Below, piece after piece: positions 1 to 5,195 of a stretch of DNA of 5,195 nucleotides. The number at the start of each line of letters is the position of its first letter. Position 1 is the stretch's first letter. The notes beneath the pieces are model-generated. The model had not been told where the DNA came from. It searched no databases and worked only from the letters and a program-made list of their open reading frames with translations. Both the position numbers and the translations under genes were made by a program. Source of the DNA: JBECKQ01 sp040235375 (GTDB lineage: Bacteria > Planctomycetota > Phycisphaerae > UBA1845); NCBI GenBank assembly GCA_040235375.1, contig JBECKQ010000415.1:1-5195 (forward strand). Reading direction: 5' to 3'.

Positions 1-15
1 AGCAGAAGGTGCTCC

Positions 16-396
16 ATGCCTCAGCCACCGCAAGAGTCCGTCGCTTCGGCACGAATCCTCCTCGTGGAGGACCATCACCTCATCGCCAAGCTCGCCGCGG
101 ATCTTCTTCGCGAGCTCGGCCACGAGCCGGTAGGGCCGGCCGCGTCCATGTCTCAGGCGCGCGAGTTGCTTGAATCCCAGCATGTGGACGCTGCCATGCT
201 CGACGTTCGCGTCGCCGACGGGGAGATTTTCCCACTGGCCACACACCTCCGGTCACGCGGAATCCCCTTTGTCTTCTGCTCCTGCTATGACGATAACCTG
301 ATCGTCCCCGACGACCTGCGCAACGCCCCATTCGTCACCAAGCCCTACGATGAGGACCGGCTCGCCGAAGCACTCGCGGATTCACTGTCGCGCTAA
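16..396 (+). CDS. Single-domain (CheY-like) response regulator receiver protein
   Basis: This 126-residue protein is a lone receiver domain with no output domain. It probably takes a phosphoryl group from a histidine kinase or phosphotransfer protein and acts by protein-protein contact in the cytoplasm. Visible receiver features, in order: strand 1 RILLVED with the acidic pair E18/D19, the phospho-acceptor D63 in MLDVRVADGE, a switch Ser (S89) at the end of strand 4 in PFVFCSCYDD, and the invariant Lys K109 in FVTKPY. The LDV...GE...PFVF pattern is like stand-alone regulators often found beside HWE/HisKA_2-type kinases; that link is inference, because the upstream neighbour lies outside the window. 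The ATG at 16 is preceded by AAGG at 6-9 with 6-nt spacing, so the start is well supported. The first ~12 residues are a Pro/Gln/Ser-rich tail. An oddity is Cys on both sides of the switch Ser (C88, C90). It converges on tatC with only 16 nt between the stop codons. Family assignment is sure; the partner is unknown. Confidence 0.93.
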   Translation: MPQPPQESVASARILLVEDHHLIAKLAADLLRELGHEPVGPAASMSQARELLESQHVDAAMLDVRVADGEIFPLATHLRSRGIPFVFCSCYDDNLIVPDDLRNAPFVTKPYDEDRLAEALADSLSR

Positions 397-412
397 TGCG
401 TCGAATTGACGT
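397..412. terminator. Weak stem-loop between convergent stop codons (possible bidirectional terminator)
   Basis: The 16 nt between the response-regulator TAA and the tatC TAA contain CGTC (399-402) and GACG (408-411) around GAATT. The stem can be lengthened by two G-U pairs to about 6 bp. On the plus strand it is followed only by TTTA, so it is not a convincing intrinsic terminator. Its position between two convergent genes is what makes a terminator role plausible. Confidence 0.25.
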
Positions 413-1477
413 TTACACGGCCGCGGCGCCCGCCTCTTTCCGGCGAACAACCACCTTGGCCACCTGAAGGGCGATCTCGAACAGCAAGACCATTGGCACC
501 GCCAGCAGCAACTGGCTGAGCACATCCGGCGGCGTCAGGATGGCCCCCGCGACCACGATACCGAAGATCACGTACCGCCGAGCCTTCGCCATCTGATCCA
601 CCGTGACGATCCCCGTCGACGCCAGGAACACCACCACCAGCGGAACCTCGAACGCCAGACCGAACGCCAGCGACAGCGCCAGGACAAACCCCACGTAGTC
701 CTTCAGCGCAAACTGGCTCTTGACCGCCGCCACACGGTCTATGCGCTCCATCGGAACGCTGAACACGCCGTACTTGGTCTGCACGCAAAGCAGGCTGCTG
801 CTCGCGTTGATCCATGCGCTCCCCAGCGGCGGATCGACCGGATCCGTCTCCCGCGTCGGAATGCCGGCCTCGACCGGCGGCGGCTGAGACGCCTCGTCCT
901 CCGTTCCCTTGCCGATCAGCCAGGTCTGTAACGCGCTCGGCTGGACGTCCGTCACGACGATCCGCTGACCGAACCCCACGAAGAAGTTCAGGACGATCGG
1001 CAGCACGATGAAGTACATGAACGCCACGCCGATGACGAACAGCCCGATGCTGATCGGCGTGAACATCCGCAGAAAACGCTGCTCCCGCTGATACAAACCC
1101 AGGGAGACGAACCTCCAGATCTGCATCAGCACCCACGGCATCGCGATGATCAGGCCCGTCAGCAGGGCCATCTTAAGGTAGGTCAGAAACGTGTCCGGCG
1201 GGCTCAACGCCTGGATGCTCGCCCGCTGGCCATGCGCCTCGAGCACCACCAGCGCCGGCCGGAGCACGAACGCCAGCACCTGCTTCGCGAACACCAGCGA
1301 AAACGCGCACGCAATTCCCACGCCGATCAGCGCCCGGATGCTGCAACTGCGAAGCTCCTCGAGATGCTCGCCGAAAGACATCACGCCGCGTTCGGATGGT
1401 TCCTGCTCATCTTTCGCACGCGATTGGCCTTCTGCGGAAGTGCCGGCGGTTGTTTCTTCGTCCTGCGCCATCGGCAT
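413..1477 (-). CDS. tatC: Sec-independent (twin-arginine) translocase subunit TatC, with a large periplasmic-loop insertion
   Basis: TatC is the inner-membrane receptor that recognises twin-arginine signal peptides and builds the Tat pore with TatA/TatB to export folded proteins. Numbering from the ATG at 1477 (354 residues), the visible hallmarks are: the cytoplasmic HLEELR motif (38-43), TM1 (~46-71), TM2 (~102-124), the LYQREQR segment with conserved E132, TM3 (~142-169), TM4 with FEVP (E277), TM5 (~302-316), the TPPDVLSQ motif with D318, and TM6 (~323-343). E. coli TatC has 258 residues. The excess here is an acidic, Ser/Glu-rich N-terminal tail of ~30 residues and an insertion of ~70 residues between TM3 and TM4. 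The ATG at 1477 is chosen because GGAG (1488-1491) sits 10 nt upstream. A TTG at 1504 directly abuts the ruvX stop and would give 363 residues; an ATG at 1381 next to HLEELR lacks a clear ribosome site. It follows ruvX by 27 nt, so co-transcription is likely. No tatA/tatB is in the window. Family identification is firm; the start is probable. Confidence 0.95.
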   Translation of the reverse strand: MPMAQDEETTAGTSAEGQSRAKDEQEPSERGVMSFGEHLEELRSCSIRALIGVGIACAFSLVFAKQVLAFVLRPALVVLEAHGQRASIQALSPPDTFLTYLKMALLTGLIIAMPWVLMQIWRFVSLGLYQREQRFLRMFTPISIGLFVIGVAFMYFIVLPIVLNFFVGFGQRIVVTDVQPSALQTWLIGKGTEDEASQPPPVEAGIPTRETDPVDPPLGSAWINASSSLLCVQTKYGVFSVPMERIDRVAAVKSQFALKDYVGFVLALSLAFGLAFEVPLVVVFLASTGIVTVDQMAKARRYVIFGIVVAGAILTPPDVLSQLLLAVPMVLLFEIALQVAKVVVRRKEAGAAAV

Positions 1478-1487
1478 TGAATGATAG

Positions 1488-1491
1488 CTCC
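1488..1491 (-). promoter_or_regulatory. Ribosome binding site of tatC
   Basis: GGAG on the minus strand lies 10 nt before the ATG at 1477. It lies inside the reading frame that would start at TTG 1504, so it favours the shorter protein. It sits in the ruvX-tatC gap. Confidence 0.55.
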
Positions 1492-1504
1492 GCTTTTTCG
1501 CCAA

Positions 1505-1966
1505 TTACAGCCCGCCACCGCTCTCCGGACGTGTTGCATCACCGTCCGCCGGCCGGCGATCGAGAAACGACTGAAGGATGACCTGGGCCGCCAGGGCGTC
1601 GCGGCGGGCCTTTCGTCTCGCGCTGGTCAGCTCCGTGTGGGCCAGGTATTCGTCCGCCTGCAACGAACTCAGCCGCTCGTCCCACTCGTGCACCGGCCGG
1701 CCCGTTGCCTCCGCGAGCCGCGTGCCAAACCGGCGCGTCAGCTTCACTTGGTCCCCCTCGCTGCCGTCCATGTTGATCGGTATGCCCAGCACGTACGCCT
1801 CCACGCCGTACTCTTCGCCCGCGGCGATCACTTCCCGCACCTGCGTCTCGAGATCCTTGCCGCGCGCCTGCACGACGCTCAACGGCGACGCGATGCCCTC
1901 GTCGGCGTCGCTCACCGCAAGGCCGATTCGTTTCGTTCCGTAGTCGATTCCCAGTAGACGTGGAAT
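1505..1966 (-). CDS. ruvX: YqgF/RuvX-family putative pre-16S rRNA nuclease / Holliday junction resolvase, probable ATT start
   Basis: This is an RNase H-fold nuclease of the YqgF (RuvX/YrrK) family, known in E. coli for maturing the 5' end of 16S rRNA and originally proposed as a Holliday-junction resolvase; it is cytoplasmic. With the start placed at 1966 it has 153 residues, close to the E. coli protein (138). Family blocks in order: GIDYGTKRIGLAVSD (6-20, catalytic D8), VLGIPINMDGSEG (59-71; GLPLNMDGTE in E. coli), WDERLSSLQA (95-104) and RRDALAAQVILQSFLD (121-136, with the conserved Asp of the family's VDSxAA motif as D123). The last ~17 residues are a polar, Gly-rich tail. No ATG, GTG or TTG lies in frame between the upstream TAG (2024-2026) and the GTG at 1915, and starting at 1915 would delete the catalytic DYG. 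The best initiator is ATT at 1966, 7 nt after GGAG (1974-1977), giving an N-terminus M-P-R-L-L-G-I-D-Y-G. It stops 27 nt before tatC. Family is very sure; the start is inferred. Confidence 0.9.
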   Translation of the reverse strand: MPRLLGIDYGTKRIGLAVSDADEGIASPLSVVQARGKDLETQVREVIAAGEEYGVEAYVLGIPINMDGSEGDQVKLTRRFGTRLAEATGRPVHEWDERLSSLQADEYLAHTELTSARRKARRDALAAQVILQSFLDRRPADGDATRPESGGGL

Positions 1967-1973
1967 CGCCAGG

Positions 1974-1977
1974 CTCC
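1974..1977 (-). promoter_or_regulatory. Ribosome binding site for the putative ATT start of ruvX
   Basis: GGAG on the minus strand is separated from ATT (1966-1964) by 7 nt, an ideal spacing, and the resulting protein begins just before the conserved GIDYG. A stronger purine run, GGGAGG (1995-2000), lies further upstream, but the only codon near its proper distance is GTC at 1984, which is not a recognised initiator. Confidence 0.5.
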
Positions 1978-2038
1978 GATTGACCGCGGCGGCGCCTCCC
2001 GACTGCGGCCCCCCTTGCCGCCGCTATCCTGAATGACC

Positions 2039-2120
2039 GTGCGCGATTACGCGCCGAATGGCGTCGCCTTGTAGCACGGGCTCTGCCCGCCGATCATTCC
2101 GCCGGCCACGAATCGCGCAC
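2039..2120. repeat. 82-bp segment bounded by a perfect 10-bp inverted repeat
   Basis: GTGCGCGATT at 2039-2048 is exactly complementary in reverse to AATCGCGCAC at 2111-2120. Trimmed by one base, the ends are 9-bp repeats (2040-2119) flanked by CCG at 2037-2039 and 2120-2122, which could be a 3-bp target duplication of a very small non-autonomous element or could be chance in GC-rich DNA. The enclosed 62 nt include the GTAGCACGGGC-TCT-GCCCG hairpin. No transposase or second copy is in the window. Confidence 0.35.
2071..2089. repeat. GTAGCAC + CGGGC-TCT-GCCCG hairpin element
   Basis: CGGGC (2077-2081) and GCCCG (2085-2089) form a 5-bp stem around TCT, preceded by GTAGCA. The form resembles dispersed GTAGCACGGGC...GCCCG sequences that I recall from Planctomycetota intergenic DNA; that is memory, not a search result. 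Neither strand has a T-run after the stem, so it is not a standard intrinsic terminator. Confidence 0.35.
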
Positions 2121-2125
2121 CGTGG
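2106..2125 (-). terminator. Stem-loop immediately after the manC stop codon
   Basis: CCACG (2106-2110) and CGTGG (2121-2125) pair across a 10-nt loop, extendable by two G-U pairs that run into the manC TAA. It starts right after manC translation ends, so it might protect or end the pcrA-manC transcript. It has no U-tract, which argues against an intrinsic terminator. Its entire loop is complementary to 2039-2048. Confidence 0.25.
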
Positions 2126-2126
2126 T

Positions 2127-3203
2127 TTAGAGGTAGCTGTCGCCGTGCTCGGCGGCAACACGTTCCAAAAGCTCCTTCAATCGCTGCGCGTCCTTCTTGC
2201 GGCACACCAGCGTCGCGTTCGGCGAGTGCACCACGATCAGATCGTCAACGCCGATCGTCGCGATCAGATGCCCCGCATCCTCCGTCACCACCGTGACGTT
2301 CCGGGAATCGAGATCGAGCGATCGCACGGCCACCGCCAGCACGCCCTGCTCGTCCGATTCCAGCACGTTCTCGAGCTGCGACCACGACCCGACATCCGCC
2401 CATTGGCAATCCAGCTCAACGACCATCACCTCGCGGGCCTTCTCCATCACCGCGTAGTCGATCGATATCTTCTGCAACTTCGGATAAACCGCCGCGAGCC
2501 GGTCATCCCGCCGCACGGGATCATCCCACGCGCCGGCGATCTCCATCACCCCCTCATACGAGGCCGGCAGATTGCGCTTCAACTCGTCCAGGATCGTGGC
2601 AATTCGCCAGACAAACGAGCCGCTGTTCCAGTAGTAATCCGGCGACGCGGCGTACCGCTGCGCCGTCTCCACGTCCGGCTTCTCCGCGAAGCGCTCCACC
2701 CGATACACGCCATCCCCCACGAACGACGACCGCTTCACATATCCGAACGCCGTCTCCGGTCCGCGGACCGTCACCCCCAGCGTCACGAGCGACTTCGGAT
2801 ACGCCTCGGCGATCATGTACGCACGCTCGACCGCCGCGGCAAAGCGCTCAACCGGCCTGATGATGTGGTCCGCGGTGAACACGCCCATGAGCCCCTCTGG
2901 ATCGCGCCGGTGCAGCACGGCCGCCGACAGGGCCACCGCGTTCGCCGTGTCCCGCCCCTCCGGCTCGCCAATCAGGTTCGCCGCCGGCAATTCCGGCAAC
3001 TCCTCCGCCACCAGCGGCAGATGGGCTCCGGCCGTAATAACGTTGATCGCCTCGGGCCGCAGAAATGCCGCCAGCCGCTCATACGCCTGCCGCAGCAGGC
3101 TTTTGCCGCCGAACAGCCGCAATAGCTGCTTCGGCCGATTCCTGCGACTGAGCGGCCAGAGCCGCGTCCCCGCCCCGCCCGCCATGATGACTGCATGCTT
3201 CAT
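2127..3203 (-). CDS. manC: Mannose-1-phosphate guanylyltransferase (GDP-mannose pyrophosphorylase), single-domain form
   Basis: This cytoplasmic enzyme makes GDP-mannose from mannose-1-phosphate and GTP, feeding polysaccharide, lipopolysaccharide or glycoprotein synthesis. From the ATG at 3203 it has 358 residues. Nucleotidyltransferase features in order: signature GGAGTRLWPLS (9-19) with PKQ (24-26), EPEGRDTANA (80-89), metal/nucleotide motif ADHII (111-115), FGYVKR (153-158), sugar-binding FAEKPD (172-177), WNSGSFVW (192-199), SIDYAVME (247-254) and WADVGSW (268-274). The C-terminus (~300-350) has the usual vDSRNVTVV...IGVDDLIVV tail. It lacks the phosphomannose isomerase domain of bifunctional AlgA/ManC proteins (~480 residues), so isomerase activity must come from elsewhere. 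Start: the GTG at 3215 overlaps the ribosome site GAGGTG (3213-3218), which is 9 nt from the ATG at 3203, so the ATG is preferred. It follows pcrA by 49 nt, probably in one transcript. A related guanylyltransferase for another sugar phosphate cannot be fully excluded. Confidence 0.9.
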   Translation of the reverse strand: MKHAVIMAGGAGTRLWPLSRRNRPKQLLRLFGGKSLLRQAYERLAAFLRPEAINVITAGAHLPLVAEELPELPAANLIGEPEGRDTANAVALSAAVLHRRDPEGLMGVFTADHIIRPVERFAAAVERAYMIAEAYPKSLVTLGVTVRGPETAFGYVKRSSFVGDGVYRVERFAEKPDVETAQRYAASPDYYWNSGSFVWRIATILDELKRNLPASYEGVMEIAGAWDDPVRRDDRLAAVYPKLQKISIDYAVMEKAREVMVVELDCQWADVGSWSQLENVLESDEQGVLAVAVRSLDLDSRNVTVVTEDAGHLIATIGVDDLIVVHSPNATLVCRKKDAQRLKELLERVAAEHGDSYL

Positions 3204-3212
3204 GATCGGCGC

Positions 3213-3218
3213 CACCTC
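3213..3218 (-). promoter_or_regulatory. Ribosome binding site of manC
   Basis: GAGGTG on the minus strand lies 9 nt before ATG 3203. Because the in-frame GTG at 3215-3213 is part of this site, it is unlikely to be the initiator. Confidence 0.6.
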
Positions 3219-3252
3219 GTCATTCTACGCGGCAAGACCCGCCCGTTCGCCG

Positions 3253-5195
3253 TCAGCCCACCTCGTCGAAGTCCACGCGCTCGAGCTCTGCATAGCGGAC
3301 GTTGAACGTCTTTTCCGGGCCGCTGCGAAACCGGACAGCCACAGTGTAATTCTGCCCGTTGCGCCGAATCCACAGAATCTGCCCCAGGTCGTATTCCGGG
3401 TGCCGCACCAGCGTCCCTGCCTGCCACAGCTCGATGTCAGCCGGCAACGAGTGGTAAGTGTACCCCCGGGCCCCGCCGCCGGCCTCCTTCTCCGTGTACG
3501 ATTCGTATTCGATCTCGCCGCTCGGCAGCTCGCTTAAAAACTCCGACGGCGCCTTCCGCTCCGACACCCCACGGACCATGCGATAGTCCGTGTGCATGAG
3601 CGTCAGCTCCCGCTTGCTGCGCGTCATCCCGACGAAGAACAACCGCCGCTCCTCTTCGACGGACGCCATGTCGTCCTCGTCCAGCAGCCGGCGGAACGGC
3701 AGCATCCCGTCTTCCAGGCCGATGATGTAAACGGTCGGAAACTCGAGCCCCTTGGCCGCGTGAAGCGTCATAAGCGTGACACTTCCGCTCTCTTCATCCA
3801 CGGAGTCCACGTCGCTCAGCAGGCTGGTGTACTCCAGCCACTCGCGCAGCGAGGCCTCCGGCGCCGTCTTCTCGAAGTGCGCCGCCGCACTGATCAGTTC
3901 GTTGATGTTGTCCATCGGATCGCGATCGTACGTCGCCACGCGGCTCGCCTCGGCCTGTAGCCCGCTCTCGAGCAGTATGCGGTTGAGCGCCGTCGCCGGC
4001 CGGTCCTCGATCGCCGGCGCAAGACTGTCCAACAGAGCAACGAACGCCCGCAGACTCGACCGCGCCGCCTTGCCCAGCGACTCGACCCGATCCGCCTCAC
4101 GCACGACCTGCATGAGCGGCATCGCCGCGCTCCGGGCGCAGCCCACCAGCCTCTCCAGCGTCGTCTTGCCGATCCCACGTGTCGGCGTGTTGATGATCCG
4201 CAGCAGCGACACTTCATCGAACGGATTGACCAGCACGCGCGTGTAGGCGAGCACGTCCTTGATCTCTTTGCGGGCGTAGAATTCGACGCCGCGCGCCACC
4301 TGGTACGGCACGCCACCCTTCAACAACGCCTCTTCCACCGTCCGGCTCAGCGAGTTCACCCGGTAGAAGACCGCCACGCCCGAGAGCGACTCACCTTTGT
4401 CGCGGCGCCCGGCCAACTCCTTGGCGATAAGCTCCGCTTCCGCCACCGAGTCCGGCGTCGTCACCACGCGGACGGCCTCCCCTTCCGGGTTCTCCGTCCA
4501 CAGCGACTTCTCTTTCCGCTTTTCGTTGTGCTCGATGACCGCGCTCGCCGCCGCCAGGATTCGCTTCGTCGAGCGGTAGTTCTGCTCGAGCCGTACGACG
4601 CGCGCTTCCGGATAGTCCTCCTCGAACCGCAGGATGTTGCGGATGTCCGCCCCGCGCCAGCCGTAGATGGACTGATCGGGATCGCCCGTCGCGCAGATGT
4701 TGCGATTCTCCAGCGTGATCAGCCGGGCGATGTCATACTGCGCGGTGTTTGTATCCTGGTACTCGTCGATCAGCACGTGCGAGTACCGGCGCTCCAGATC
4801 GCTGCGCAGCGTCGCGTCATCGCGCAGGGCAAACGCCAGCTTCAGCAGCAGGTCGTCGAAATCCAGCCCGTGCTGCGCGGTCATCAGCTTTTCGTAGGCC
4901 TCGTAAATCCGGGCGATGTGGCGCATGCCGAAGTCGGCCGTGTCGCGGGCGAACATCTCCGCCGTGACCATCGCGTTCTTGGCGTTGCCGATGACACTGT
5001 GGATGCGCCCCGGCGTCCAGTGGTCCGTGCTCAGGCCGGCGTCCTCGATCGCCTGCTTGAGCACCCGCCGCTGATCGGCCGTATCGAAGATCGTAAAATC
5101 CGCCGGCAGCCCGACGCGGTCGTGGTACATGCGCAGCAGCCGCGCCGCCAGCGAGTGGAACGTGCACAGCGTCATACCCCCGGTCACGCCCAAGG
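3253..5195 (-). CDS. pcrA: UvrD/PcrA-type superfamily 1 ATP-dependent DNA helicase, 5' end cut by window edge
   Basis: PcrA/UvrD is a 3'-5' DNA translocase/helicase used in nucleotide-excision and mismatch repair, replication restart and clearing RecA or RNA polymerase from DNA. The 646 visible residues hold: motif Ic CTFHSLAARLLR (10-21), motif II (Walker B) LIDEYQDTN (141-149), motif III GDPDQSIYGWRGA (170-182), motif IV LEQNYRS (202-208), GGVPYQV (293-299) and the 2B domain, motif V TLMTLHAAKGLEFP (473-486), motif VI EEERRLFFVGMTRSKREL (513-530), and a C-terminal Tudor-like domain (~588-640) with LVRHPEYDLGQIL. That last domain marks PcrA/UvrD rather than Rep and is where RNA polymerase contact has been mapped. 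Q-motif, Walker A and motif Ia, roughly the first 80-90 residues, lie beyond the right edge; the frame runs open to the edge, so this is a window truncation. The linker before the Tudor domain looks short (~30 residues). manC begins 49 nt downstream. All visible catalytic motifs are intact. uvrD is an equally acceptable name. Confidence 0.95.
   Translation of the reverse strand, partial: LGVTGGMTLCTFHSLAARLLRMYHDRVGLPADFTIFDTADQRRVLKQAIEDAGLSTDHWTPGRIHSVIGNAKNAMVTAEMFARDTADFGMRHIARIYEAYEKLMTAQHGLDFDDLLLKLAFALRDDATLRSDLERRYSHVLIDEYQDTNTAQYDIARLITLENRNICATGDPDQSIYGWRGADIRNILRFEEDYPEARVVRLEQNYRSTKRILAAASAVIEHNEKRKEKSLWTENPEGEAVRVVTTPDSVAEAELIAKELAGRRDKGESLSGVAVFYRVNSLSRTVEEALLKGGVPYQVARGVEFYARKEIKDVLAYTRVLVNPFDEVSLLRIINTPTRGIGKTTLERLVGCARSAAMPLMQVVREADRVESLGKAARSSLRAFVALLDSLAPAIEDRPATALNRILLESGLQAEASRVATYDRDPMDNINELISAAAHFEKTAPEASLREWLEYTSLLSDVDSVDEESGSVTLMTLHAAKGLEFPTVYIIGLEDGMLPFRRLLDEDDMASVEEERRLFFVGMTRSKRELTLMHTDYRMVRGVSERKAPSEFLSELPSGEIEYESYTEKEAGGGARGYTYHSLPADIELWQAGTLVRHPEYDLGQILWIRRNGQNYTVAVRFRSGPEKTFNVRYAELERVDFDEVG

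Larger units (their letters stand above)
1967..2126. other. manC-ruvX intergenic region, rich in inverted repeats
   Basis: This 160-nt gap codes for nothing recognisable. It contains a 10-bp perfect inverted repeat (2039-2048 with 2111-2120), short hairpins at 2041-2054, 2077-2089 and 2106-2125, and the ruvX leader at its left end. I see no convincing sigma-70 promoter on the minus strand and no T-run terminator. It could hold a ruvX-tatC promoter, an RNA processing site or a small repeat element. Confidence 0.5.

Noticed and set aside
393..1136. Second minus-strand open frame overlapping tatC
   Set aside because: Gly/Arg/Ala-rich translation in a shifted frame, with no membrane segments or motifs; tatC explains the region.
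1505..1915. ruvX starting at GTG 1915
   Set aside because: This would remove the GIDYGTKRIGLA block including the catalytic Asp, which is clearly encoded just upstream in the same frame.
1481..1957. Plus-strand open frames opposite ruvX
   Set aside because: They mirror the ruvX codons, are Arg-rich and lack recognisable domains.
2058..3125. Long plus-strand open frame (355 codons) opposite manC
   Set aside because: It is Arg/His-rich with no family motif and lies wholly over manC, whose own frame shows every expected motif. It is an antisense frame kept open by high GC.
3204..3215. manC starting at GTG 3215
   Set aside because: The GTG is part of the GAGGTG ribosome site for ATG 3203, and no good site precedes it.
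3894..4316. Overlapping Arg/Cys-rich minus-strand frame within pcrA
   Set aside because: Shifted-frame shadow of the helicase 2B region with no motif of its own.
5191..5193. Start of the helicase at TTG 5193
   Set aside because: The frame is open to the window edge and Walker A is still missing, so this is an internal Leu codon.
1..5195. CRISPR array, tRNA/rRNA genes, insertion sequence, prophage or defence system
   Set aside because: No regularly spaced repeats, no cloverleaf or rRNA sequence, no transposase or integrase motifs, and no toxin or defence proteins were seen in any frame.

Overview
The window is GC-rich bacterial chromosome, densely coded, with no mobile element, CRISPR array, rRNA or tRNA that I can see. 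The lineage cannot be fixed from sequence alone. A short intergenic element (GTAGCACGGGC-TCT-GCCCG) resembles hairpins I associate with Planctomycetota, and the TatC with a long insertion would fit a divergent phylum. Planctomycetota is therefore a tentative guess.

Layout: the left edge carries one plus-strand gene, a single-domain CheY-like response regulator (16-396). Everything else is on the minus strand and meets it tail to tail across a 16-nt gap. In transcription order (right to left) these genes are a UvrD/PcrA-type DNA helicase whose N-terminus is cut off by the window edge (3253-5195), a mannose-1-phosphate guanylyltransferase (2127-3203), a YqgF/RuvX-type pre-16S rRNA/Holliday-junction nuclease (1505-1966), and the Tat translocase subunit TatC (413-1477). 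Gaps are 49 nt (pcrA-manC), 160 nt (manC-ruvX) and 27 nt (ruvX-tatC). pcrA-manC and ruvX-tatC are probably co-transcribed pairs. The 160-nt gap could hold a promoter or a processing/attenuation site.

These are housekeeping functions: DNA repair and replication-conflict helicase, GDP-mannose supply for surface glycans, rRNA maturation, and export of folded proteins. No shared pathway is obvious, and I see no new defence, toxin or biosynthetic system.

The points worth a second look are small but specific. The ruvX reading frame has no ATG/GTG/TTG upstream of its catalytic DYG motif; the best start is an ATT codon 7 nt after a GGAG. TatC has an insertion of about 70 residues in the periplasmic loop between membrane segments 3 and 4. 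The manC-ruvX gap contains a perfect 10-bp inverted repeat that competes with two local hairpins.
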